Assembly (NCBI GenBank): GCA_027013145.1
Contig: JALUXX010000004.1
Span: forward strand, 1 to 64,000
Reading direction: 5' to 3'
Length of the DNA: 64,000 nt
DNA from: Gammaproteobacteria bacterium
GTDB lineage: Bacteria > Pseudomonadota > Gammaproteobacteria > 21-64-14
This document shows, piece after piece, positions 1-6,491 of the stretch (position 1 is the first letter of the stretch; each line of letters begins with the position of its first letter). The notes beneath the pieces are model-generated. The model worked only from the letters and a program-made list of their open reading frames with translations, did no database searches and had not been told where the DNA came from. A program made the position numbers and the translations under genes.

Positions 1-109
1 GGTCTACAGTGGCTCCATTAGGCGATCCGGCCGTGGCTCCATTACGGCGATCACCCACCGGCTCCATTGCGGCGATCCGGGAATGGCTCCATACGGGCGA
101 TCGTTGACA
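1..109. mobile_element. End of an insertion element, probably IS21-like
   Basis: Four copies of an 18-bp motif (GGCTCCATTACGGCGATC, with small changes) start at 11, 35, 60 and 85, a 24-25 bp spacing. The element appears to end at 109 in ...GTTGACA; on the minus strand it therefore starts TGTCAACGATCGCC. Several short repeats inside the tip and a TG...CA terminus are typical of the IS21 family, but no transposase lies in the window, so the family is inferred. At base 110 the sequence changes to an A/T-richer cassette reading frame that is cut at exactly this point. The element body lies to the left of the window. Confidence 0.55.
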
Positions 110-301
110 GATACCCCAAATCATTCCCTCGACGGGAGTAAGCGCAGCATTCACTGCCTTTGCTACTACTTGAAGTCCTTTTCCAATCTCTTTTGCAGCC
201 GGCTGGATAGCGTCTTGGTAGATAGGCACCTTATCGACAATCTCGCCCACAGCCTTTACGACTTCTGCGACCTTGCCACTTTCTGAACTTTCATCAGGCA
301 C
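110..301 (-). pseudogene. DUF4393 (Abi-alpha-like) cassette gene, truncated by insertion element
   Basis: Starts at a GTG (299-301) with a good ribosome-binding site, GAGGAAG, about 5 nt upstream. 64 codons remain before the insertion end at 109; the frame then runs open through the element to the window edge. The residues include VPIYQDAIQPAAKEIGKGL and a following NAALTPVEGMIWG, which I recognise from memory as the N-terminal part of the DUF4393 family, related to Abi-alpha proteins sometimes linked to abortive infection. As the seventh cassette of the array it starts at core GTTAGCT (317-323). The cut removes the rest of the protein from this side, so it is most likely non-functional unless the element has excised. 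Confidence 0.55.
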
Positions 302-316
302 GGTTCTTCCTCAAGA

Positions 317-415
317 AGCTAACGCCTGAGTTCAGCGGCGTTTGAGGCGCCACCCGTTTTTGCGACTGCAAAAATGGGTGGCGGGTCAAACGTCCGCTGC
401 AACGATTTGTTGTAC
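317..415 (-). other. attC site of cassette 6
   Basis: Integron attachment site, read on the minus strand. The R'' box GTACAAC (409-415) is the exact reverse complement of the core GTTGTAC that begins this cassette at 1356-1362. The downstream core is GTTAGCT (317-323). Between them lies a long imperfect hairpin (about 349-385) with arms of roughly 15 bases (GCCACCC...GGGTGGC). At 99 bp it is the longest attC here. Confidence 0.85.
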
Positions 416-421
416 GTCAAT

Positions 422-1336
422 TCACAGAATTTCATGAATTCTTAGGTAAATGTTTCCGGTTTCTGCGGCCTTACGCCTCTTGCGCAAAAGCAACTGAACC
501 AAATCAATCCGGCCTTCGAGCACCGCCATGAGGTCGCTTCCATCCATTAGAACGACCAAACGTCGGCCCGATGAATGTGCCTTAACAGCGTCCTCGGAGA
601 ATCCGTTGATAGAAAGGAACAACCCGAGAGTGTTTTCGAGCTTTCGAGATAGCTTCCCAGCCATCCCATCTAAATCCTTTGCTCCAACTGGATCCTGCTG
701 CCACTTGGCCTCCAGCAGATAGTCAGTTCCTTCAAAACTGAACGCACCATCTATTTGCTCACCCACGATCCGGAATGATGCCTTCGGATCCAGATCGAAA
801 AGGTTGAACAGACCCCTCAACACTTTCTCCAGACTGAAGCCTCGCTGCTGCGGATTGTCGGAACTTACAAGCTCAAAGAACTCAGCCTTCAGAGAGTCGA
901 GCTCTTGTTGCACCGCGTTAACCTGCATGAGCTTTGCATGCGCCTCCTTCCGGCGTGCTTCTGAGGCTTTTTGTTCCGCCGCAATATCTTGGTGCCCCTT
1001 GATTTGGGCGCGTAGTGCCTCTACTGCGGCTTTTGCATCAGCGGCCTTTTGCTCCCCGTCTTCGAGCTTGCGAAGGTGCGAAAAATCTGTGACTTTTCCG
1101 ACTTCGGACATCAAGCGAATGAGGTCACGCTGGTACACCTCCTCATTTCTTGCCAAGTGATCAACCAGCGTCGCGACAATGTTTCTTTTGTACTCGTTCC
1201 AGTTCAGGCGCGATAGGACTGCAGGATCAGCGATGCAGTGGGAAAGAAAGCTTCTGAGGTCGGATTTATACCAATAGACCAAAGAAAGCGCTTCCTTCAA
1301 TGCTTGCACCGCTGCTGGAGAAATACGCTTGGTCAT
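422..1336 (-). CDS. PD-(D/E)xK restriction-endonuclease-like protein with coiled coil (cassette 6)
   Basis: 304 residues. An N-terminal helical region (about 1-85) is followed by a charged, Ala/Lys/Glu-rich stretch (about 90-155) that looks like a coiled coil, and then by a C-terminal domain. That domain has the pattern of Mrr-type nucleases: FSLEKVLRGLF (167-177), then D196 in QIDGAF and E209-x-K211 in LLEAKW, giving D-x12-ExK. These would be metal-binding and catalytic residues of a PD-(D/E)xK fold. The N-terminal half I do not recognise; it may sense or oligomerise. It is alone in its cassette (323-1361), which suggests it works without an obligatory partner. A defence or DNA-damage role is inferred from the fold and setting only. 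The A/T content is higher than the chromosome's. Confidence 0.6.
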   Translation of the reverse strand: MTKRISPAAVQALKEALSLVYWYKSDLRSFLSHCIADPAVLSRLNWNEYKRNIVATLVDHLARNEEVYQRDLIRLMSEVGKVTDFSHLRKLEDGEQKAADAKAAVEALRAQIKGHQDIAAEQKASEARRKEAHAKLMQVNAVQQELDSLKAEFFELVSSDNPQQRGFSLEKVLRGLFNLFDLDPKASFRIVGEQIDGAFSFEGTDYLLEAKWQQDPVGAKDLDGMAGKLSRKLENTLGLFLSINGFSEDAVKAHSSGRRLVVLMDGSDLMAVLEGRIDLVQLLLRKRRKAAETGNIYLRIHEIL

Positions 1337-1355
1337 ATCTCAGCGCCTCATTGAC

Positions 1356-1428
1356 GTACAACGACCAAGCTCACCTGCCGCTATGGAGCGCCAGCGGAAT
1401 AGCGGTCAGGTGGGGCGCCTTGTTCGGC
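1356..1428 (-). other. attC site of cassette 5
   Basis: R'' box GCCGAAC (1422-1428) is the exact reverse complement of the GTTCGGC core at the start of this cassette (3116-3122). The downstream core GTTGTAC is at 1356-1362. Length 73 bp, with internal inverted arms around CACCTG/CAGGTG (about 1373-1412). Confidence 0.88.
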
Positions 1429-1441
1429 ATTCTCCAATTAG

Positions 1442-2038
1442 TCATGAAACCTCAATATCAATTGCCTCTACCAGTTCTTCGACAAAATCTGTAGCGTGAG
1501 TCGCATCATCATATGTAATTGGCCACCTTGATCCCGGATAACTCGGGTCAACATCTGACTCATGTGCTATTTTATTACGCCTATCTATAATAAGCTTTAG
1601 CTCTTCTTTTAAGTCGCGACACGATACTCCCAAACGTGTCTCAAGTGCAGGCCAGAGTGGTTCAGAATGGATTAAACGAATTGCATCAGCGATCTTATCT
1701 GGATGTTGGAAAGATATGAACGAATGCCTATGCCGAATTAATGCATCCAACCAAGTAGATGACTCACTAGTTATAGATGTTTTGGCCTCCAATAGCGGAA
1801 CCTCAAATTTCTTAAATCCGGGCACAACAGGACGTTCACCTTTGAAAATACTTAGTATTCCTTGTCTTACAACCTCATGAACATAATGATCTAAGGCGCT
1901 AACTGACATTACAATTTGAGATCGAAGAATATCGTCAATCGACAGAGCAGGGGTAGTAATCGATTTCAGTGCCTTGTATAGACTCCCCAAATCTCTTGCA
2001 TGGAGAATGTTTTGACGGAAACTATCAATCGCTTTCAT
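1442..2038 (-). CDS. RiboL-PSP-type HEPN protein, second gene of the two-gene cassette
   Basis: 198 residues, mostly helical. It contains the HEPN signature R-x4-H as R154-NKIA-H159 in IIDRRNKIAHESD; in this family those residues form the RNase site of many toxins. An early helix (QIVMSVSALDHYVHEVV, 41-57) matches the start of the RiboL-PSP HEPN group as I recall it. Its ATG lies 14 bases inside the end of the ParA-like gene, so the two are translationally coupled and share one cassette (1362-3121). A ribonuclease effector controlled by the ATPase is the natural reading, but no such pair has been demonstrated here. It could instead be a non-catalytic HEPN, since only the motif is seen. Confidence 0.65.
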   Translation of the reverse strand: MKAIDSFRQNILHARDLGSLYKALKSITTPALSIDDILRSQIVMSVSALDHYVHEVVRQGILSIFKGERPVVPGFKKFEVPLLEAKTSITSESSTWLDALIRHRHSFISFQHPDKIADAIRLIHSEPLWPALETRLGVSCRDLKEELKLIIDRRNKIAHESDVDPSYPGSRWPITYDDATHATDFVEELVEAIDIEVS

Positions 2039-3080
2039 TGCTCAACAAACAAAGTATTTTGCCAGCAGCTTGGTCAAATGACTCTCGAAAATTATTCATA
2101 GATGCTTTTGTTCTCTCTAACACAATTCCTGTCTGCTCAAGTTGATCGTCGGTTAAAGAAAACACTGGTGCTTGGTGTTTTTGAGAGAGCGCAATAAGAC
2201 TGTTGAAATCCGACATTTGAAGAATTGGATCGCCGGGCTCAATACCGCATTCTCTATATTTATCTGCATCTAGCGCCATATTGATAGTTTCTAAAAGCGG
2301 GAGCAATTTACTCTTGACACCTTCATTGATTTCATCAATCCATTTTTGAAATGCAGCAGATGGTCTACCCTGTTGGCGAATCCTGTACTTTTGTATTACT
2401 GTACCCAGGAACTTAGGGTTTGTTTCAGGAAATGGATATGATGCTTCCTTTAGCAATGGATTGATCTTTGCCTTGTCTGCCCAGTTCTTCCATCTGGGTA
2501 GCACGCTAGACAGGCTGTCGGTCGCCATAACGGAGTAGTAATCTGGCGCCATAGGAACGATAAAATAATCGCTAGTCATTAATAAATTCTGATTTAAAGA
2601 GCCGAGGCTAGGGCTCATATCAATAATAACGATATTAGCGCCTATTGACTCTGCCGTAATATTAAATAAATGGCGCAATGAGCCTGGAAGATTTTGCAGT
2701 GTGACTAACGAACCTGAAAGTTCTTGAGCTATGCCAAGGGTAACTTCATACTCAGCAAGCCCAATATGTCCGGGCAAAAGATGCATATTTGGTCGCCCTA
2801 TAACCTCTTCGCATATTACCGGCTTTAATAACTCAGGCCGGGATTCAAATGCTGGCGCTAAACCATCTCTAATATTACGAATCCCTTCTGCTTCGTAGAC
2901 GGACCTCAACTCGTCTTCTCCTTTAAAACCCAGGGTCATTCCAGTGAGATTACATTGGGGGTCACAATCCACGAGCAATACAGATTGCCCTTTTTCTGCA
3001 AGCATCCAACCCAGGTTGAAGCAGGTTGTCGTTTTGCTTACCCCGCCCTTGTGATTAAATAAAGCTATCTGTATTGACAT
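2025..3080 (-). CDS. ParA/MinD-family ATPase, first gene of the two-gene cassette
   Basis: 351 residues starting SIQIALFNHKGGVSKTT, the deviant Walker A of ParA ATPases (K11-GG-V-S-K16-TT) with the signature lysine. DCDPQCNLTG (38-47) is the Walker A' loop, and VIIDMSPSLGSLNQ is the Walker B region. ParA proteins dimerise with ATP and bind DNA non-specifically. The length exceeds a minimal chromosomal ParA (about 210-260), mainly through an insertion around residues 210-270. No ParB and no parS-like site is visible; instead the gene overlaps a HEPN gene. Partition of a plasmid is therefore unlikely, and a regulatory or sensing role toward the HEPN partner is inferred. The ATG sits 36 bases inside the cassette. 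Confidence 0.8.
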   Translation of the reverse strand: MSIQIALFNHKGGVSKTTTCFNLGWMLAEKGQSVLLVDCDPQCNLTGMTLGFKGEDELRSVYEAEGIRNIRDGLAPAFESRPELLKPVICEEVIGRPNMHLLPGHIGLAEYEVTLGIAQELSGSLVTLQNLPGSLRHLFNITAESIGANIVIIDMSPSLGSLNQNLLMTSDYFIVPMAPDYYSVMATDSLSSVLPRWKNWADKAKINPLLKEASYPFPETNPKFLGTVIQKYRIRQQGRPSAAFQKWIDEINEGVKSKLLPLLETINMALDADKYRECGIEPGDPILQMSDFNSLIALSQKHQAPVFSLTDDQLEQTGIVLERTKASMNNFRESFDQAAGKILCLLSNESD

Positions 3081-3115
3081 GGTTATAGCTCTCGTGAAAA
3101 GGGTTTTAGTTACAT

Positions 3116-3190
3116 GCCGAACGCCACAATAACCGGCGCAGCTTTGCTGCGTCCGGCGCCGAAGGCGCGAAGTTGATTGATTTGTTAAGC
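3116..3190 (-). other. attC site of cassette 4
   Basis: R'' box GCTTAAC (3184-3190) is the exact reverse complement of GTTAAGC at the start of the cassette (3818-3824). The downstream core GTTCGGC is at 3116-3122. The central arms CCGGCGCAGC / GCTGCGTCCGG (about 3133-3156) form the hairpin. Length 75 bp. Confidence 0.9.
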
Positions 3191-3194
3191 GAAT

Positions 3195-3797
3195 TCACGG
3201 TGCCAACTCGAATGCAGATGCTTCAATTGCACGTAGATTGCTAACCTGATATTCCTCGATATTGCTTTGTTTTAAGCGGTTTGCGTGGACAACGCTGTAC
3301 CGTTCATAAAACTCATCGAAACCATCTTCTCTGACTATTGCGTGGACATCTCTGACGTATTCGAGATAGTTCTCGATATTCGACATGTCATAGTTGCCGT
3401 CGGGCAAGCCTCTGAACGCTTGTATTTTGCTATCCCAGATTGGGAATACTTTTGGGTTTATGAAATGGAGGAGCTTTGACGCACCGACCATTGAATGCAA
3501 GCAATCTGCTATGTGTTTAATTGGGATTTCTTCAAAACCTTCGGCTGTTGCCTGTTTAGCGGCATTGGCCGCTTCCAAGGCAGCTGGAAAATGTGCGCTG
3601 TCTATTCTCAACACTCTTGGCATCCAGCCATACACCATTAGCGCCAACTGCTTGAACTGTCGTGCTTGAATTTCAGCTTCCTGACCAAGCGCGATAATTT
3701 CTGGATACGTTGATAGATACGTGTGGCTACGAAGTTCGGTAACCACAGGATCATTTTGAATAAGAGCTATTGCTGGCTGAATGTCTTGTAGTCGCAT
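3195..3797 (-). CDS. Unrecognised cassette protein (cassette 4)
   Basis: 200 residues, no signal peptide or membrane segment. The most conserved-looking stretch is MVGASKLLHFINPKVFPIWD (about 103-122), which resembles helix-hairpin-helix-like regions in some uncharacterised cassette proteins, but I cannot name a family. The C-terminal third is acidic and helical. The gene fills its cassette (3122-3823) almost completely, and its stop lies 5 bases from the attC R'' box. The ATG (3795-3797) starts 26 bases inside the cassette with AAGGAACATTGGTTC upstream, containing a weak AAGGA ribosome-binding site. Function unknown. Confidence 0.6.
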   Translation of the reverse strand: MRLQDIQPAIALIQNDPVVTELRSHTYLSTYPEIIALGQEAEIQARQFKQLALMVYGWMPRVLRIDSAHFPAALEAANAAKQATAEGFEEIPIKHIADCLHSMVGASKLLHFINPKVFPIWDSKIQAFRGLPDGNYDMSNIENYLEYVRDVHAIVREDGFDEFYERYSVVHANRLKQSNIEEYQVSNLRAIEASAFELAP

Positions 3798-3817
3798 GAA
3801 CCAATGTTCCTTTTTAC

Positions 3818-3875
3818 GCTTAACGTTCGCAATCAGCGGCCCGCGTAGCGGGTCCGCTGAATTGAGTTGTTAGGG
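3818..3875 (-). other. attC site of cassette 3 (59-base element type)
   Basis: R'' box CCCTAAC (3869-3875) is the exact reverse complement of GTTAGGG at the cassette start (4238-4244). The downstream core GTTAAGC at 3818-3824 fits GTTRRRY perfectly. The arms CAGCGG/CCGCTG (3834-3859) and inner CCCGC/GCGGG make a textbook short attC of 58 bp. The stop codon of the cassette gene overlaps the R'' box. Confidence 0.92.
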
Positions 3876-4220
3876 CGCTGACCGTAACGCGCAAAGCCAG
3901 CCACCCGATAGAACAAACCGAGGGAACGTAACCCATTGCTCCAGGAATATGCGTGAGAGTGCATTGCCGACCCCTGTGAATGGCTCAGGCGGATTGGCCT
4001 CCGCCTTATGGCCACGCCCCTGTAACGCGATAGAAAGGAACGTTACCACGATACCAGCAAGAACTAACCACCATGACAACAGAACCCCACCCGCGACAAC
4101 CGCAATGTTGCCCGCCATGAATAGCGGAACTAAGATGACATGAAGCAGCAGGTTCGATCGCGCCCGATGAGCGCGAGCGTAGCCCTGCCACTGCCAACGT
4201 AGAAGCTCACCAAATTTCAT
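3870..4220 (-). CDS. Small membrane protein of the DUF962/Mpo1-like type (cassette 3)
   Basis: 116 residues. It begins with a basic, aromatic stretch and a HRARSNLLLH element (H18 to H27), then two or three hydrophobic segments (about 24-62), then QGRGHKAEANPPEPFTG with another histidine, and a final semi-hydrophobic tail. The spaced histidines around paired membrane helices match my memory of the Mpo1-like/YGL010w family (2-hydroxy fatty acid dioxygenase in yeast), which has many bacterial relatives of unknown role. The stop codon is formed inside the attC R'' box, so the cassette (3824-4243) has no spare sequence. Enzymatic activity is not established for the bacterial forms. Confidence 0.55.
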   Translation of the reverse strand: MKFGELLRWQWQGYARAHRARSNLLLHVILVPLFMAGNIAVVAGGVLLSWWLVLAGIVVTFLSIALQGRGHKAEANPPEPFTGVGNALSRIFLEQWVTFPRFVLSGGWLCALRSAP

Positions 4221-4237
4221 GTACGTTAACTACCGCA

Positions 4238-4304
4238 CCCTAACGACAAAGCTCAGCCGAGAAGGCGCGACAGCGCCGACGTCGGCTGGAGCGTCATGTT
4301 ATAC
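4238..4304 (-). other. attC site of cassette 2
   Basis: R'' box GTATAAC (4298-4304) is the exact reverse complement of GTTATAC at the cassette start (4786-4792). The downstream core GTTAGGG is at 4238-4244. The arms CAGCCGA/TCGGCTG (4254-4287) with inner GGCGC/GCGCC form the hairpin. Length 67 bp. Confidence 0.9.
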
Positions 4305-4766
4305 CGGTAACTTGCGATGCGCGAAATTGTAGAACTCGTTGTATTTCTCATACGCCTCAGTTCCCAAACGATTTAGCGTGTCCCTATACTTGATCATATC
4401 CACACGATCCTCGTAGTCCTTCATTCCAATTGATATGAAACCACCCCCTTCTTCTCCGGACTTATCGGAAAAGCGATGAGTGAACTCTCTTAGCTTGTCC
4501 AGGAATTCATTTTTTCTTTTTTCGATACCTTTTGTTTGGAAAATATTATCCACATTATTCCACGAGGTAAGCGCATCATACAGCGGGTTCATGATCTCAT
4601 GGCGAAAGGGGGCGCCCATATCGTGATCTTTAAGTAGAAGAATTGCTGATGAACTTGGTGGTAGCTGGCCGATCAACCTGTCGAAGACTTTTCTGTCTTT
4701 CAATCGCTTTTGAGAGATACCAAAGGTGAGCAATCCCACCAGGTATTTCAAAATCTCCTCTTGCAT
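4299..4766 (-). CDS. Unrecognised cassette protein (cassette 2)
   Basis: 155 residues, soluble and helical, rich in Lys, Asp and Glu. The N-terminus EEILKYLVGLLTFGISQKRLKDR has one short hydrophobic patch (about 6-17) that is too short for certain membrane insertion. A glycine run (EEGGGFIS, about 105-112) splits two helical halves. I recognise no family. The stop codon falls within the R'' box of its attC, as in the neighbouring cassette. The cassette spans 4244-4791. Confidence 0.55.
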   Translation of the reverse strand: MQEEILKYLVGLLTFGISQKRLKDRKVFDRLIGQLPPSSSAILLLKDHDMGAPFRHEIMNPLYDALTSWNNVDNIFQTKGIEKRKNEFLDKLREFTHRFSDKSGEEGGGFISIGMKDYEDRVDMIKYRDTLNRLGTEAYEKYNEFYNFAHRKLPV

Positions 4767-4785
4767 GAAGGTCGCTCTTAATTAG

Positions 4786-4842
4786 GTATAACGAGTAAGC
4801 CAAGCGGCGGCGAAGCCGTCCGGCTTGGGCGCCTTGTTCGAC
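4786..4842 (-). other. attC site of cassette 1
   Basis: R'' box GTCGAAC (4836-4842) is the exact reverse complement of GTTCGAC at the attI junction (5302-5308). The downstream core GTTATAC is at 4786-4792. The arms AAGCC.../GGCTT (4797-4828) and inner GGCGGC/GCCG form the hairpin. Length 57 bp. Confidence 0.9.
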
Positions 4843-4851
4843 AGCTTTTCG

Positions 4852-5292
4852 TTATATGGCACGATATCCAAACTCATCATGTGAGTAAAAAACTATCTTG
4901 GATAACTGTGGGGTCACAATAAAGACGTCCCATAAGAACAGAACTCCGATTGTTACACAGGAAAGTAGATCCTCATACTCGCCTTGCATGTACAAGTGCC
5001 CGGGGGATTCTATCAGGCGTCTGGTTTCGCCGTAGGACAAACGAAACCGCTCAAAGATATGCATTCTTTCACTAGAGGGCCATACGCTCCATTCCGTAAA
5101 CCACACCAACGTTTCGTTTCCACCCTCAAAAGAAGCCAGATCCTCGCGGACCATTGCTATTCGCTGACCGGTATCTGTTGGTATCGAGAATCGTTCCGCA
5201 TTCGATGGCCGCGAAGGTCTGCGCCTGTCGTCAAGCGGGATTTTGTGACTCCGGCACCAAGATTCGGTCTCGTTCGTTGAAAGAATATTCAT
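4852..5292 (-). CDS. Unrecognised cassette protein (cassette 1, next to attI)
   Basis: 146 residues, soluble. Its central and C-terminal parts (TEWSVWPSSERMHIFERFR, then LSCVTIGVLFLWDVFIV and a closing SHDEFGYRA) look like a compact alpha/beta domain that I have seen in other cassette proteins without an assigned role. One hydrophobic stretch (about 111-127) could be a buried strand or a single membrane segment. Being first in the array it should be the best expressed if a cassette promoter exists in attI. The ATG is only 15 bases from the recombination point with no clear ribosome-binding site, so translation may depend on sequence in attI. Confidence 0.6.
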   Translation of the reverse strand: MNILSTNETESWCRSHKIPLDDRRRPSRPSNAERFSIPTDTGQRIAMVREDLASFEGGNETLVWFTEWSVWPSSERMHIFERFRLSYGETRRLIESPGHLYMQGEYEDLLSCVTIGVLFLWDVFIVTPQLSKIVFYSHDEFGYRAI

Positions 5293-5301
5293 TCTGTTGC
5301 C

Positions 5302-5377
5302 GTCGAACTACAATTCGGTGACCGAATCGCTGAGTTGCAAATACGGTATCTCGGCGTTATAAGAAAGTCGGCCCAAC
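5302..5377 (-). other. attI site and junction with the first cassette
   Basis: The crossover lies in GTTCGAC (minus strand, 5302-5308), fixed by its exact complementarity to the R'' box of the first attC. Upstream toward intI a second perfect GTTRRRY-like element, GTTGGGC (5371-5377), may be a further integrase-binding repeat. A weak outward promoter-like pair (TTGATT and TATAAC, 19 bp apart, about 5358-5388 on the minus strand) could drive the cassettes, but the spacing is long. Confidence 0.65.
5335..5363 (+). promoter_or_regulatory. Candidate sigma-70 promoter for intI
   Basis: TTGCAA (5335-5340) and TATAAG (5358-5363) are separated by exactly 17 bp and point at intI, with about 87 bases of leader. 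No clear LexA box (CTGT-N8-ACAG) overlaps it, so SOS control, common for mobile integrons, is not supported by eye. Confidence 0.5.
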
Positions 5378-5450
5378 GTGAATCAAGGAGATGATTCGCG
5401 TTATCGTGGCCGAAACGAAATTTCCAAGGGAGCTTTGAGGAGGCTACGGA

Positions 5451-6419
5451 ATGGCCGAACCCCGCCTGTTGGAACGGGTGCGCGACGCGTTGCGCGTGCG
5501 CCACTACAGTATCCGCACCGAGCAGTCCTACGTTCAGTGGATCAAGCGCTACATCCTGTTCCATCGCAAACGTCACCCGGATGAGATGGGGGCGGAGGAG
5601 CTGGCGGCCTTCCTGTCGCACCTGGCTCGGGACAAGAATGTCGCGGCGTCGACTCAAAATCAAGCACTTGCCGCCATCCTTTTCCTGTACAGGCACGTGC
5701 TTGGGCGGAAGCTGCCCTGGATCGAGGATGTGGTCCGCGCCAAGCGGCCCGCGCGGCTGCCGGAGGTGCTGACCGCGGACGAGGTGGGAGCGGTCCTGCG
5801 GCTGATGGACGGCGTGAACGGCCTCGTGGCGCGGCTGCTCTATGGCACGGGACTGCGGATCCTGGAAGCACTCCGGCTACGGGTCCGGGATGTGGACTTC
5901 GAGTACCGGCAAATCGTGGTTCGCGCCGGCAAGGGCAACAAGGATCGCGTGACGGTCTTGCCGGAGGCCCTGCGGGAACCGCTGATGGGGCAGATCGAAC
6001 GCGCCCGCGCGCTGCACGACGGCGACCTGCGCGAGGGGTTCGGCCGGGTCTGGCTGCCCTTCGCCCTGGCCCGGAAGTATCGGAATGCGGAACGCGAGTG
6101 GGGCTGGCAGTACGTGTTCCCTTCCATCCGCCGCGCACGGGACCCGCGCGACGGGACGATCCGCCGCCATCACCTGGACGAGGGCAACGTACAGCGCGCG
6201 GTACGCAACGCCGCGCGGCGGGTGGGGATCCATAAGCGGGTTACCTGCCATACCTTCCGCCACTGCTTCGCGACCCATCTCCTGGAGGCGGGGCAGGATA
6301 TCCGCACGATCCAGGAGCTGTTGGGACACAAGGACGTGAGCACGACGATGATCTACACCCACGTGATCCGCCGCGGCGGGCGCGGGGTGCGCAGCCCGTT
6401 GGACGCGATGCCGCGCTGA
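5451..6419 (+). CDS. intI: Integron integrase IntI
   Basis: 322 residues, near the usual 320-340. The N-terminal SAM-like DNA-binding domain (about 1-95) includes [17 protein letters not shown]. The catalytic domain keeps the full tyrosine-recombinase set: R136 ([12 protein letters not shown]), K161/K164 (KGNKDR), H267-x-x-R270 (CHTFRH), H293 (LGHKD) and the nucleophile Y302 (TTMIYTHV). The extra segment about 203-230 ([20 protein letters not shown]) is the IntI-specific patch that separates integron integrases from XerC/D and lets them act on folded single-stranded attC. GAGGAGG precedes the ATG by 8 bases. It diverges from the cassettes, the normal integron layout. Its base composition is closer to the chromosome's than to the cassettes', so it appears to be long resident. 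Confidence 0.96.
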   Translation: MAEPRLLERVRDALRVRHYSIRTEQSYVQWIKRYILFHRKRHPDEMGAEELAAFLSHLARDKNVAASTQNQALAAILFLYRHVLGRKLPWIEDVVRAKRPARLPEVLTADEVGAVLRLMDGVNGLVARLLYGTGLRILEALRLRVRDVDFEYRQIVVRAGKGNKDRVTVLPEALREPLMGQIERARALHDGDLREGFGRVWLPFALARKYRNAEREWGWQYVFPSIRRARDPRDGTIRRHHLDEGNVQRAVRNAARRVGIHKRVTCHTFRHCFATHLLEAGQDIRTIQELLGHKDVSTTMIYTHVIRRGGRGVRSPLDAMPR

Positions 6420-6491
6420 CCGGGCCGGGCGCAGGGAATACGGCGCGTCCCGGCGGGCGCAGTGCCGGCCGCGGCGGAAGACGGGTGGGGA

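Noticed and set aside
11-102. CRISPR array
   Set aside because: Repeats are 18 bp but the gaps are only about 7 bases, too short for spacers, and the array ends at a clean break in a gene. It fits an element tip better.
83-286. 67-residue plus-strand frame at the left edge
   Set aside because: It crosses the element end and lies opposite the DUF4393 remnant; no ribosome-binding site.
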